From: Candidatus Dadabacteria bacterium
GTDB lineage: Bacteria > Desulfobacterota_D > UBA1144 > Nemesobacterales > Nemesobacteraceae
Length of the DNA stretch: 64,000 nt
Assembly: GCA_009840385.1 (NCBI GenBank)
Contig: VXNX01000013.1
Span: 20,723 to 84,722, forward strand
Reading direction: 5' to 3'
Shown: one piece after another, positions 18,171 through 28,884 of the stretch
Numbering within the stretch: the stretch's first letter is position 1
Layout of the letters: each line of letters opens with the position of its first letter
The notes under the pieces: generated by a model
Told to the model about the DNA's origin: nothing
Database searches by the model: none
The model's input: only the letters and a program-made list of their open reading frames with translations
Translations under genes and position numbers: made by a program

Positions 18171-19397
18171 ATGAGTATACCGAAAAAATTCCTCCTTTCT
18201 CTCTGTTCACTGCTGCTGTTTTCCCAGACCGCGTGGGCACAGGAAATAATCCCGATTGAGCGAGCCGTCGAGATAGCTCTGCTTAACAATCCCGAATTCA
18301 GGATTTCCCGTTCCGAGGTCGACATCTCGAAATCACTGCTCACGCAGGCCAAAGCTCCCCTTTACCCTCAACTTAAGGGAAAAGTGGTAGTACCGTTTGT
18401 GGGAAGGGAATCCGGTTTTTACGTGGACCAGATGATATGGGACTTCGGAAAGACAAGAGCCAGGATAAGGGCAAGAGAACACCACCTCGAGTCGGCAGAA
18501 CACTCGCTTACAGGTTCAAAAACGATGCTTGTACGCGACACTCACATAGCCTATTACCAAGCGCTTTCCGAAAAGAACCGGCTTCAGGAAGCAGCCACGG
18601 AGACCCAACGCAGAGGATGGCTTCTTGAAAAGACCGAAGAACTTTTCGCCGTCGGAAAAAGATCCGCCCAGCAGCTAAGCCAGGCGGAAATCGACCTGCA
18701 GCAGGCAAAACTCGAACTTGTCTCAAGAGAAAGCTCCTACGAGCTGGCCATGCTTAACCTAAGACACCTGATGAATGATCCTTCGCTTGAGCAATTCGAT
18801 ATCCGGGAGAACCTTTTCTATGAGAAGGTGAACGAAACCAGAGAGAATCTTGTGGGGCTCGCCCTTTCTCAGAACCCGGATATAAAGAGTCTCCTGGCGG
18901 ACCGCGGCGGAATAAAAGCCTCGCTTGCCGAGAACAGAGGGAAGTTTCTCCCGTCGATATTCGGCAGGGCGGCCTACAGGTTCGAAGGAGAAGGTGCCGA
19001 GACGCCGGCGTTTATCGCCGGGGTCGGCATAAAGATTCCCATTTTCGAGGGATTCTCAAGATTCGGCCAGATGGCCCAGTCAAGAGCCGAACTCGTAAGA
19101 AACGATGCGCAGACCGAACTGCTTAGAAACAGAATAATTCTCTCGGTCGGGGAACTCTATCTCCAACTCAAACATCTTGAGAAGAGAATAGGAATATTCG
19201 CGGATTCGGAATCGATATCTGAGAGAAACCTGCGTCTCGTGAAAGAAAGATACGAGGCCCGAAGCGCTTCGAAAATAGAACTCGCCGAAGCGCAGGCGCT
19301 TTACGAAGAGGCGGTAGCGGACTACAAAAACTCCATATATGACTATAAAATAGTGAGATTAAGACTGCTAAGTCTCTGTGGAAAAGAGATACCATGA
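18171..19397 (+). CDS. TolC-family outer-membrane efflux protein
   Basis: Outer-membrane channel of a tripartite exporter, 408 residues. The frame is open from 18066, but the ATG at 18171 begins a classical Sec signal (MSIPKKFLLSLCSLLLF, cleavage after AWA). Two OEP repeats follow, starting IPIERAVEIALLNNPEF. Long amphipathic helices are rich in Glu/Ala/Leu (QQLSQAEIDLQQAKLEL; SKIELAEAQALYEEAVADY). The next gene (HlyD-type adaptor) overlaps its stop by four bases, and the ATPase follows it, so the three form one operon. Confidence 0.88.
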   Translation: MSIPKKFLLSLCSLLLFSQTAWAQEIIPIERAVEIALLNNPEFRISRSEVDISKSLLTQAKAPLYPQLKGKVVVPFVGRESGFYVDQMIWDFGKTRARIRAREHHLESAEHSLTGSKTMLVRDTHIAYYQALSEKNRLQEAATETQRRGWLLEKTEELFAVGKRSAQQLSQAEIDLQQAKLELVSRESSYELAMLNLRHLMNDPSLEQFDIRENLFYEKVNETRENLVGLALSQNPDIKSLLADRGGIKASLAENRGKFLPSIFGRAAYRFEGEGAETPAFIAGVGIKIPIFEGFSRFGQMAQSRAELVRNDAQTELLRNRIILSVGELYLQLKHLEKRIGIFADSESISERNLRLVKERYEARSASKIELAEAQALYEEAVADYKNSIYDYKIVRLRLLSLCGKEIP

Positions 19398-20530
19398 AAA
19401 ACTTGCCACGCTCAAAACTTCTCTACGCCCTCGCCGGAGCAATCGTTATCGCCGGATACTTCATTTTCTTCGGAGGAAGCAAGGGCGAGATAAAATACGT
19501 AACTCAGAAAATCGAGAGGGGAGATATAACTTCCCTAGTAAGAGCCTCTGGAACCCTGGAACCCACGAAGGAAGCAAGGATATATTCACAAATAAACGGA
19601 ACCATAAAGGAAATCCGCGCGGAGGTAAACGACGAGGTAAAAAAGGGCCAGGTGCTCGCCCTCATAGAAGGGCCGGAGGGACTTTCGGGAGACGTTGAAT
19701 ACTTCAAGGAGATACTTAAGAAGACCGAAACCGACCTCGAAATTTCAACCAACTCGCACGAGGCAAGCAAGAGGCTTTACGAAAAAGAACTCATTTCCCG
19801 TGAGGAATTCAACAAATCGCTTTCCGAGCACAGCATGGCGGCTGCCGCCCGGGAAAAAGCTCAGGCCGATCTGGATACGGCACAGAGAAGACTCGACTCA
19901 ACGCGAATTACTTCAATTCTTGACGGCGTGGTGCTCGAAAAAAACATCATAATCGGCGAACAGATACACCCGAACAAATCTGAACCCCTGTACGTACTGG
20001 CCGAGAACCCCAGAACTCTCCATCTGGTTTCAAACGTAAGTGAAGCAGACATAGGAAAGATAAAAGAGGGTCAGGATGTCCTCTTCAAAGTTGACGCATT
20101 CCCGGGCAAGGATTTCAGCGCAAAGGTAAAGCGGGTGGCAAACTCCCCCAGCATAAAAAACGATGTCGTCACCTACGACGTAACGTGCCTTGTCGAAAAC
20201 CCGGAACTTGAGCTTAAACCCGGTATGACCGCCGAAGTAAAAAAAGTCATATCAACCAAAAAAGACGTGCTCAAGATTCCTACTGCCGCACTTCGCTTCA
20301 TTCCCCCGAAATCCTCAGCCGTCGCTGCTGAGGCAGGGGAAAACGTCTGGATCCTCAAACAGGGGAAACCCTCGCCCATAGTAATAGAAACCGGGATAAG
20401 CGATGATTTCCACACAGAAGTCGTAAGCGGTCCCCTCTCAGAAGGAGACCAGATAGTGGTTGAGTACACAATTTCCGGCAGAAACAACAAAGGACCGGGA
20501 TTTGCGCTGCCCCAGCCGAAAAGATTCTGA
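19394..20530 (+). CDS. HlyD/MacA-type periplasmic adaptor
   Basis: Membrane fusion protein linking an inner-membrane ABC transporter to a TolC channel, 378 residues. It has an N-terminal membrane anchor (LLYALAGAIVIAGYFIFF) and a lipoyl-like half (GTLEPTKEARIYSQINGTIK). A coiled-coil hairpin follows at about residues 100-165, then the second half-lipoyl DGVVLEKNIIIGEQI. The beta-barrel and membrane-proximal domains contain PGMTAEVKKVI. The sequence is MacA-like. The start overlaps the TolC-like stop by four bases, and the stop overlaps the ATPase start by one base (TGATG). Confidence 0.88.
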   Translation: MKNLPRSKLLYALAGAIVIAGYFIFFGGSKGEIKYVTQKIERGDITSLVRASGTLEPTKEARIYSQINGTIKEIRAEVNDEVKKGQVLALIEGPEGLSGDVEYFKEILKKTETDLEISTNSHEASKRLYEKELISREEFNKSLSEHSMAAAAREKAQADLDTAQRRLDSTRITSILDGVVLEKNIIIGEQIHPNKSEPLYVLAENPRTLHLVSNVSEADIGKIKEGQDVLFKVDAFPGKDFSAKVKRVANSPSIKNDVVTYDVTCLVENPELELKPGMTAEVKKVISTKKDVLKIPTAALRFIPPKSSAVAAEAGENVWILKQGKPSPIVIETGISDDFHTEVVSGPLSEGDQIVVEYTISGRNNKGPGFALPQPKRF

Positions 20531-21225
20531 TGACACTCTCTGTAATCAAGCTAAAGGACATCGGCAAAACATACTCGAACGGGAAAGTGCAGGTCGAAGC
20601 GCTTCGCGCAATAAACCTTGAGATCGCACAAGGAGAATTCGTCGCCATCATGGGATCCTCAGGGTCCGGCAAAAGCACCCTTATGAACATTCTCGGCTGC
20701 CTCGACACCCAGAGCCGGGGAGATTATCTGCTTGACGGTACCGACATAATGGAGCTTGAAAGCGATGAGAAGGCGGAAATACGGAGCACGAAGATCGGCT
20801 TTGTCTTCCAGAGCTTTAACCTGTTGCCCCGAACGACGGCGCTTGAAAACGTGGAGCTGCCGCTCGTTTATTCAGCCATGCCGGGGGCGCAGAGAAAAAG
20901 GCTCGCCTCGGCCGCGCTCGCCCTCGTGGGACTTGAGCAGAGAGCGGACCACCTTCCCAACCAACTCTCGGGGGGACAACAGCAAAGGGTGGCGATAGCA
21001 AGGGCAGTTGTGAACAACCCGAGGATGATACTAGCGGACGAACCCACCGGAAACCTGGACACGGCAACTAGTTACGAGATAATGAAGATATTCAGGGACC
21101 TGAACGAACAGGGAAAAACCATAGTAATGATAACGCACGAAGAAGACATCGCCTCTCACTCAAAAAGAATAATAAACCTGAAGGACGGGGAGATTATCGA
21201 GGACAGACCGAACGGCCCGATTTGA
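20530..21225 (+). CDS. ABC transporter ATPase, MacB/LolD type
   Basis: Nucleotide-binding subunit of 231 residues. It has Walker [17 protein letters not shown]-loop [12 protein letters not shown], signature LSGGQQQR, Walker [13 protein letters not shown] and the H-loop MITHEE. The sequence type is that of MacB and LolD ATPases. In classical MacB the FtsX-like permease domain is fused downstream; in two-gene systems it is the next gene. Here the coding run stops at 21225 and no permease follows. An ammonium transporter of different composition lies on the other strand instead. Either the permease is encoded elsewhere or the operon has been truncated. Confidence 0.9.
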   Translation: MTLSVIKLKDIGKTYSNGKVQVEALRAINLEIAQGEFVAIMGSSGSGKSTLMNILGCLDTQSRGDYLLDGTDIMELESDEKAEIRSTKIGFVFQSFNLLPRTTALENVELPLVYSAMPGAQRKRLASAALALVGLEQRADHLPNQLSGGQQQRVAIARAVVNNPRMILADEPTGNLDTATSYEIMKIFRDLNEQGKTIVMITHEEDIASHSKRIINLKDGEIIEDRPNGPI

Positions 21226-21268
21226 TTCCGTAGACCCTCGCAAACCGTGACGCCGCAACTCGGGAAAT

Positions 21269-21292
21269 CCCGATTGTGAGAACTCAATCGGG
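21269..21292. terminator. Stem-loop between the ABC operon and amtB (possible terminator)
   Basis: CCCGATTG (21269-21276) and CAATCGGG (21285-21292) form a perfect 8-base stem with an 8-base loop. It lies between the convergent ATPase and amtB genes, where a bidirectional terminator would be expected. No U-tract follows on either strand, so rho-independent function is uncertain. Confidence 0.35.
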
Positions 21293-21350
21293 TCGCAACT
21301 TGCCTCTGGCCGCCCGCGGTCAAAATCGGAAGACTGCCCTGGCGTTCTAA

Positions 21351-22745
21351 TCAGTCTTCTTCCGGCATTACCACGAATTCTGGATAAGCTTCGATGCCCA
21401 GTTCGCCCACATCCTGGCCGATGGCCTCGACATCCTTCGAGACCCGCAATCCCAGGGTCCGGTCGATTAGAAACCACAACAGCATCGAAAGCCCAAACAC
21501 AAACGCGCCGATGGCCAAAATGCCGATGACCTGAGCAAAGAGGCTTCCACCGGCGGCGATGCAGACCGCCAACGTCCCCCAGATTCCGGTGCAGAGATGA
21601 ACGGGGACAGCACCCACGACGTCGTCAATCTTTATCATTTCCAAAGACTTCATGGACAACAGGCAAACAATGCCCCCGATCGCTCCGATCACTATTGCCC
21701 AGTGATGCTGGACGATATCCGGCGCCGCTGTGATCGCAACGAGACCAGCCAGAGCGCCATTAAGTCCGGCGAACAGATCGACACGGCCCAGCACGGGCCG
21801 GGAGAGGCTCAGAGCTGCCAGAACCCCAGCCCCGGCGGCTAGATTGGTGTTGGCGAAGATGTTGCTCACGGCCACGGCATCGAATGCGCCGCTGAGGGCA
21901 AGCTGTGAACCGCCATTGAAGCCGAACCAGCCCAGCCACAAGATAAAAACGCCGAGAGTGACGACCGGAACATTGGATGGAGGGGTCGATTTGACACTGC
22001 CATCGGCCCGGAACTTGCCAGAGCGCGGCCCAACCATGATGGCCCCCGCGAGCGCTGCCCAGCCTCCCGTGGAGTGGACCACGGTGGAACCGGCGAAGTC
22101 CTTGAACCCCAATTCGGCCAACCAGCCCCCAGCCCAGGTCCAAGCGCCAACAACTGGGTAGATGACCGAGGTCAACACCACTATGAAAACGAAAAAAGAC
22201 CACAGCTTCACGCGCTCGGCCAGAGTACCCGAGACAATCGAAGCCGTGGTCGCCACGAACACCATCTGGAAGAACCAGTACGACATCGCCGAGTAGCCGC
22301 TCTCGACAACGGCCGTGGCAGCTGTTTCCTCACCGCCCAGCAGTGCTACTTCATCGGCGGTCGTGCCGTACAGGAATTCCAGCGAACCAAACCAGCCACC
22401 CGGCTCGACGCCGACATACATGATGTTGAAGCCGATCAGGTAGTACGCCAGTCCGGCAATGGAGTAGAGACCAATGTTCTTCAAGCAAATGACCGAAGCG
22501 TTTTTCGTCCGCACCGAACCCGCCTCGAGCATTGTGAAGCCTGCTGCCATCCACATCACGAGGGCACCCCATACAAGGAACCCAAACGTGTTGAAGACGA
22601 ACTGCGCCTCGCCCTCGACGGCGGCCTGCGCGGGCGTGGGCGACAAGGCGCAGACAAGTAGTATCGCGACAATGCCGAATCTAGTCACAACCCGGGCGGC
22701 AACACTTCGACAGCCCTTAAATAAGCGAAAGTCATGGATGATCAT
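21351..22745 (-). CDS. amtB: Ammonium transporter AmtB
   Basis: Inner-membrane ammonia channel, 464 residues. A cleavable signal (ending AQA) precedes about eleven membrane helices. The twin-histidine pore residues lie in STVVHSTGGW and AVPVHLCTGIWG, and the conserved GFTMLEAGSVRTKN and NGGSQLALSG are present. An AAGGAGG precedes the ATG. There is no adjacent glnB/glnK regulator, which usually accompanies amtB. Its codons are richer in GCC, CTG and CGC and poorer in AGA/ATA than the flanking efflux and enolase genes, and it sits exactly where an efflux permease would be expected. Horizontal acquisition is likely but inferred. Confidence 0.95.
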   Translation of the reverse strand: MIIHDFRLFKGCRSVAARVVTRFGIVAILLVCALSPTPAQAAVEGEAQFVFNTFGFLVWGALVMWMAAGFTMLEAGSVRTKNASVICLKNIGLYSIAGLAYYLIGFNIMYVGVEPGGWFGSLEFLYGTTADEVALLGGEETAATAVVESGYSAMSYWFFQMVFVATTASIVSGTLAERVKLWSFFVFIVVLTSVIYPVVGAWTWAGGWLAELGFKDFAGSTVVHSTGGWAALAGAIMVGPRSGKFRADGSVKSTPPSNVPVVTLGVFILWLGWFGFNGGSQLALSGAFDAVAVSNIFANTNLAAGAGVLAALSLSRPVLGRVDLFAGLNGALAGLVAITAAPDIVQHHWAIVIGAIGGIVCLLSMKSLEMIKIDDVVGAVPVHLCTGIWGTLAVCIAAGGSLFAQVIGILAIGAFVFGLSMLLWFLIDRTLGLRVSKDVEAIGQDVGELGIEAYPEFVVMPEED

Positions 22746-24440
<1,695 letters not shown>

Positions 24441-24442
24441 AA

Positions 24443-25867
24443 ATGGCGGGAAAAACTCTTTTTGACAAAATCTGGGAATCTCACCTCGTTCATGAGGAAG
24501 AGGGCAAGCCCTCCCTTCTCTACATAGACCTTCACCTCGTTCATGAAGTTACTTCTCCGCAGGCGTTTGAAGGGCTTAGAATCACAGGGCGGAAGGTAAG
24601 ACGACCTGATCTCACTTTCGCCACTATGGATCATAACGTCCCGACCACAGACCGCAGCGGACCCATCTCGGACCCCATATCCGCAAAGCAGATAGAAGCT
24701 TTGCGGCAAAACTGCAAGGATTTCGGAATAACGCTCTTCGGAATAAGAATAAACAATCACTCCCAAGGTATAGTGCACGTTATCGGTCCCGAACTCGGTC
24801 TCACAAAACCAGGGATGACCATAGTGTGCGGAGACAGCCATACCTCCACCCACGGTGCGTTCGGAGCGCTTGCTTTTGGCATAGGAACAAGCGAGGTGGA
24901 GCACGTTCTTGCGACACAGTGCTTAAGGCAGAACCGCCCCAAGGTGTTTGAAATAAAAGTCGAGGGCGAACGGCAGTACGGAGTTACCGCGAAAGACATA
25001 ATCCTTGGCATAATCGGGCACATAGGAACCGCAGGGGCCACAGGAACCGTAGTCGAATACCGGGGGGAAGCAATAGAGGCACTTTCCATGGAAGAAAGGA
25101 TGACGGTGTGCAACATGTCGATAGAGGGAGGAGCCAGGGCCGGAATGATAGCACCTGACCAAAAAACCTTTGAGTACGTAAAGGATCGCCGCTACGCCCC
25201 CAAAGACGGCAATTACGAAGACGCGCTGCGTCACTGGGAAACGCTTCGCACGGACCCCGACGCCGTATTCGATAAATCCGTCACTCTTGATGCCTCCGAG
25301 ATAGCTCCGCAGGTAAGCTGGGGAACAAACCCCGGGATGGTAACGGACGTAACTTCAAGAGTACCTGACCCCAGGGAATGCGAAGATTCAAGTAGAAGAA
25401 AATCAATGGAACAAGCCCTTGAGTACATGGGCCTAAAGGCAAACACCCCAATAACGGACATACACGTTGACAGGGTGTTTATCGGTTCGTGCACGAACTC
25501 CAGAATGGAGGACCTTCTGGCGGTTGCGAATCTTGTAAAAGGGAAAAAAGTCGCCGACGGAGTAAATGCCATGGTGGTTCCCGGTTCCCAGCTCGTAAAG
25601 AAAAAAGCCGAAGAGATGGATCTTCACAAGGTATTTACCGAGGCTGGGTTTGAGTGGCGCGAGTCGGGATGCAGCATGTGTCTCGGAATGAACCCCGACA
25701 TACTTGCGCCGGGAGAGAGGTGCGCCAGCACGTCTAACAGGAACTTCGAGGGTCGCCAGGGAAAAGGGGGAAGAACTCACTTGGTTAGTCCGATTATGGC
25801 GGCGGCGGCAGCACTCACGGGACATTTCGTTGATGTGCGCGGCTGGGAAATAGAAAAGGGAATCTGA
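24443..25867 (+). CDS. leuC: 3-isopropylmalate dehydratase large subunit
   Basis: [4Fe-4S] aconitase-family subunit of leucine biosynthesis, about 474 residues. The cluster cysteines are in [13 protein letters not shown] and the [10 protein letters not shown] pair. Substrate-site segments MDHNVPT and [20 protein letters not shown] are intact. The start ATG is two bases after the enolase stop with GGAGCGG in front, and leuD follows after three bases. This is one transcription unit, eno-leuC-leuD; linking enolase to leucine genes is unusual but probably positional. Confidence 0.96.
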   Translation: MAGKTLFDKIWESHLVHEEEGKPSLLYIDLHLVHEVTSPQAFEGLRITGRKVRRPDLTFATMDHNVPTTDRSGPISDPISAKQIEALRQNCKDFGITLFGIRINNHSQGIVHVIGPELGLTKPGMTIVCGDSHTSTHGAFGALAFGIGTSEVEHVLATQCLRQNRPKVFEIKVEGERQYGVTAKDIILGIIGHIGTAGATGTVVEYRGEAIEALSMEERMTVCNMSIEGGARAGMIAPDQKTFEYVKDRRYAPKDGNYEDALRHWETLRTDPDAVFDKSVTLDASEIAPQVSWGTNPGMVTDVTSRVPDPRECEDSSRRKSMEQALEYMGLKANTPITDIHVDRVFIGSCTNSRMEDLLAVANLVKGKKVADGVNAMVVPGSQLVKKKAEEMDLHKVFTEAGFEWRESGCSMCLGMNPDILAPGERCASTSNRNFEGRQGKGGRTHLVSPIMAAAAALTGHFVDVRGWEIEKGI

Positions 25868-25870
25868 GAC

Positions 25871-26497
25871 ATGGAAAAACTTCTTAAGGTATCGGGAAAA
25901 GTTGCGGCTCTTGACAGAATGAATGTCGACACCGACCAGATAATTCCCAAGCAGTTCTTAAAACGTATTGAGAGAACCGGGTTCGGAGAGTTTTTGTTTT
26001 TCGATTGGAAATTCAACGATGACGGCACCTTAAATGAGGATTTCGAACTCAACCAGACAAGATACGCAGGCGCGTGCATACTGCTCACGAGAGAAAATTT
26101 CGGAAGCGGAAGCTCTAGGGAACACGCTCCCTGGGCGATAAGGGAAGCGGGGTTCAGGGTAATTCTGGCTCCTTCCTTCGCAGATATTTTCTACAACAAC
26201 TGTTTTAAGAACTCGATACTTCCCATAGTCCTCCCCAAGGACAGAACAGATGAGTTGTTTCGCATTGTATGGGAAAATGAGGGTTATTCCCTTGAGGTTG
26301 ACTTGGTTGAAAAATCCGTAACAGGGGAAGGGATAAGTTTTTCATTCGAGATAGATGACTTCAAAAGAAAGGTGCTCCTTGAGGGACTCGACGACATATC
26401 GCAGACCCTTGAGTTAGAAAACAGCATAGAGAAGTACGAAAAACTTTTCGCGGATAAAAGAAAGTGGGTCCTTCCTGAAGAGCGAGAGAGCCTTTAA
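25871..26497 (+). CDS. leuD: 3-isopropylmalate dehydratase small subunit
   Basis: Swivel domain partner of LeuC, 208 residues. Conserved features are MNVDTDQIIPKQFL, LTRENFGSGSSREHAPWAI and APSFADIFYNNCFKNSILPI. The gene directly follows leuC and is of the usual bacterial length. Together they isomerise 2- to 3-isopropylmalate. Confidence 0.96.
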   Translation: MEKLLKVSGKVAALDRMNVDTDQIIPKQFLKRIERTGFGEFLFFDWKFNDDGTLNEDFELNQTRYAGACILLTRENFGSGSSREHAPWAIREAGFRVILAPSFADIFYNNCFKNSILPIVLPKDRTDELFRIVWENEGYSLEVDLVEKSVTGEGISFSFEIDDFKRKVLLEGLDDISQTLELENSIEKYEKLFADKRKWVLPEERESL

Positions 26498-26520
26498 TCC
26501 CCACCCAACCTACCCCGTTT

Positions 26521-26742
26521 CTATTTTCTGAAGAAAAGATTGCCCAGAAGCGTGAGCAGGATGCTCAGCACTATGCAGGTTACGATCGGAAAATAAAAAC
26601 TGAAGTTCTCTTTTTCGATTTTTATATCTCCGGGAAGTTTTCCGAAGAAATCAAGTTTCGCCGCATAAGGCAGCATGACTCCGAGCGCTATTAGCACCGC
26701 ACCGAGAATGATTATGATTCTTGCGGCTTCGCTTACGTTCAC
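26521..26742 (-). CDS. Small DUF2905-type membrane protein
   Basis: A 73-residue protein with two predicted membrane helices (ARIIIILGAVLIALGVML and FPIVTCIVLSILLTLLGNLF). They flank the loop FFGKLPGDIKIEKENFSFYFP. The GKLPGDI loop between two helices is the hallmark of DUF2905, a widespread family of unknown function. It begins with GTG without an obvious ribosome-binding site, so the exact start is tentative. It stands alone, convergent with leuD. Confidence 0.75.
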   Translation of the reverse strand: MNVSEAARIIIILGAVLIALGVMLPYAAKLDFFGKLPGDIKIEKENFSFYFPIVTCIVLSILLTLLGNLFFRK

Positions 26743-26915
26743 ACGAAAAAAGATAACCGCATAAAAACAATTGAGAAATTCTCCGCAGTCTCAAAGTTTT
26801 TCCGAGCATCTGCAATTGATGGCCCCGATAACGATTGCGTTCCAAATGTTTCTTGGTAATAATAGGAAAATTCTAAAACTTCAGTAGTACTAATAACCTC
26901 TCAGGAGAAATTCAG

Positions 26916-28643
26916 ATGAAATACAAAAAAACGTTCCTAGTCTTGGCCATGATAGTGACAGGACTCTTCATAACTTCCTGTGGAGATGACGATGATGATG
27001 AAACCCTGACCATACTTTACTGGCAGGCCCCTACTATCGCCAACCCTTATCTCGCCGGCGGGACCAAGGATGTTGATGCTAGCGCTTTGATCCTAGAGCC
27101 CCTGGCTAACTATGATGAGGAAGGAAGGCTAGTACCTCGACTAGCCGAGGAAATCCCGACCGTGGACAATGGCGGCGTATCAGAAGATATGACCATGATT
27201 ACCTGGAAGCTCAAAGAAGGAATCCTCTGGTCCGATGGCACCCCTCTAACGGTCGAAGACGTTATATTTACCCACAGATACCTGTGTTCTCTGCCAGCAA
27301 CGGAAAATGTGTGTGGTCCCGTACCTATAGGGAACGTGGACCCTGTCGAGGATTCCCCCCATAGCGTCAGAATTACCTTCTCCGCCCCCGTAATTTATCC
27401 ATATACTCTCTTTGTCGGGGCCTCTTCCCCTATCCTGCAAAAAGCGCAGTTTGCAAACTGCGTTGGTGAGGCAGCTCAGGGTTGCCGCATGGAGAACCTT
27501 TATCCCGTAGGCACGGGGTCCTACAAAATCACCGATTTCACAATCAGTGAATCGGATGCCGAAACTACCTCTGTTCTTACCTACAAAATCAATGAACATT
27601 TCCACTCGACCGAGAAACTCTTCTCGAAAGTAGTTATCAAAGGCGGCGGGAACGCTACGGCTTCCGCCCGGGCCGTTTTGGAAACAGGAGAGGCAGATTA
27701 TGGTTGGAACCTGCAAATAGACCCTCAAACTCTCGCATCTTTCCAAGAGGTCGGCAGGGGAACAGTTCGGCCGGCCTTCGCCTCTCTTATTGAGCATTTG
27801 GTAGTCAACTTCACTAATCCCGATCCAGCTCTGGGAAACCGGCGCTCCGAGTGGTCAGACGGCAATAACCCTCATCCCTTTCTGACCGACCCGGCAGTGC
27901 GCAGGGCCTTGTCTTTAGCAATTGATCGCGGACATATCGTCGAACAGCTTTACGGCACCGCGGGCAGGACAACCTGCAATGTTGTTCCGGCGCCTCCCCA
28001 GTACACTTCACCAAATAACGAAGACTGCCTGACCCAGGATATTGAGGAAGCAAAAACCCTGCTCGATCAGGCCGGATGGGTACCAGGCGACGACGACATC
28101 CGGGAAAAAGATGGAGTCCGCCTGAAAATTCTTTATCAAACCTCTACAAACCCGGTTCGCCAAGGTACCCAGGAACTGATTCAGAGATGGTGGAGGGATA
28201 TAGGGGTGGAAACCGAGTTGAAGAGCATTAACGCAGGTGTTTTCTTTAGCAGCGATCCAGATAATCCCGACAACCTCTGGAGATTTTATGCCGATATTGA
28301 AATGTATGCCAACGGAACATCATCCATTGATCCGCAGGGTTATCTGTCGAGCTGGCTAGCTACTGAAATTCCCGGCTCCGAAAACGACTGGGCGGGCAGC
28401 AACGTATCCCGCTGGTCTAACCAAGATTACGATGATCTCTATCAGGAACTGACGCGGACCCCTATCGGCCCAGATCGCGAAAACCTAGTCATCCAAATGA
28501 ATGACATGTTGGTTCAGAACCATGTAGTGATTCCCTTGGTTCACCGCGCCTTTGTCTCGGCTTTCAGCAACAGCCTGAAGGGAGTAAGGGTAAACGGATG
28601 GGATTCCGAGCTGTGGAATATACACGAGTGGTACCGGGAATAA
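26916..28643 (+). CDS. Extracellular solute-binding lipoprotein, peptide/nickel ABC type (SBP_bac_5)
   Basis: Periplasmic binding protein of 575 residues. The N-terminus is a lipoprotein signal with lipobox FITSC, followed by a poly-acidic linker (GDDDDDDE). The body is the DppA/OppA fold, with EDVIFTHRYL, GTGSYKITDF, VRRALSLAIDRGHIVEQLYG and the C-terminal VVIPLVHRAFVSAF. Such proteins deliver peptides, nickel or other ligands to an ABC permease, but no permease or ATPase gene is adjacent. An AGGAGA precedes the ATG. The ligand is unknown. Confidence 0.88.
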   Translation: MKYKKTFLVLAMIVTGLFITSCGDDDDDETLTILYWQAPTIANPYLAGGTKDVDASALILEPLANYDEEGRLVPRLAEEIPTVDNGGVSEDMTMITWKLKEGILWSDGTPLTVEDVIFTHRYLCSLPATENVCGPVPIGNVDPVEDSPHSVRITFSAPVIYPYTLFVGASSPILQKAQFANCVGEAAQGCRMENLYPVGTGSYKITDFTISESDAETTSVLTYKINEHFHSTEKLFSKVVIKGGGNATASARAVLETGEADYGWNLQIDPQTLASFQEVGRGTVRPAFASLIEHLVVNFTNPDPALGNRRSEWSDGNNPHPFLTDPAVRRALSLAIDRGHIVEQLYGTAGRTTCNVVPAPPQYTSPNNEDCLTQDIEEAKTLLDQAGWVPGDDDIREKDGVRLKILYQTSTNPVRQGTQELIQRWWRDIGVETELKSINAGVFFSSDPDNPDNLWRFYADIEMYANGTSSIDPQGYLSSWLATEIPGSENDWAGSNVSRWSNQDYDDLYQELTRTPIGPDRENLVIQMNDMLVQNHVVIPLVHRAFVSAFSNSLKGVRVNGWDSELWNIHEWYRE

Positions 28644-28884
28644 TCCCAACCGCTGACACTTGAAATTCGGGGTTCAGGTTTTACATCCAAGCTGTAATCA
28701 CCGCCAGATGCCACTATCATCGATCCGCCTGAACACCCCCTGCTCCGCATGCTGCAGCAATTGCTATTAACCTTGCTCTTCCCGCTCGGTGCCTTGCCAT
28801 AGCAGGTCGAAAATTAAATAAAAATCAAATGGTGTTATACTTTTTGTAAGGGGTGGAAGAACAAGGAAAGGAGAAAATAGTTTA

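Noticed and set aside
22074..22661. 195-codon plus-strand frame inside amtB
   Set aside because: Shadow arising from GC-rich codons; AmtB on the other strand is unambiguous.
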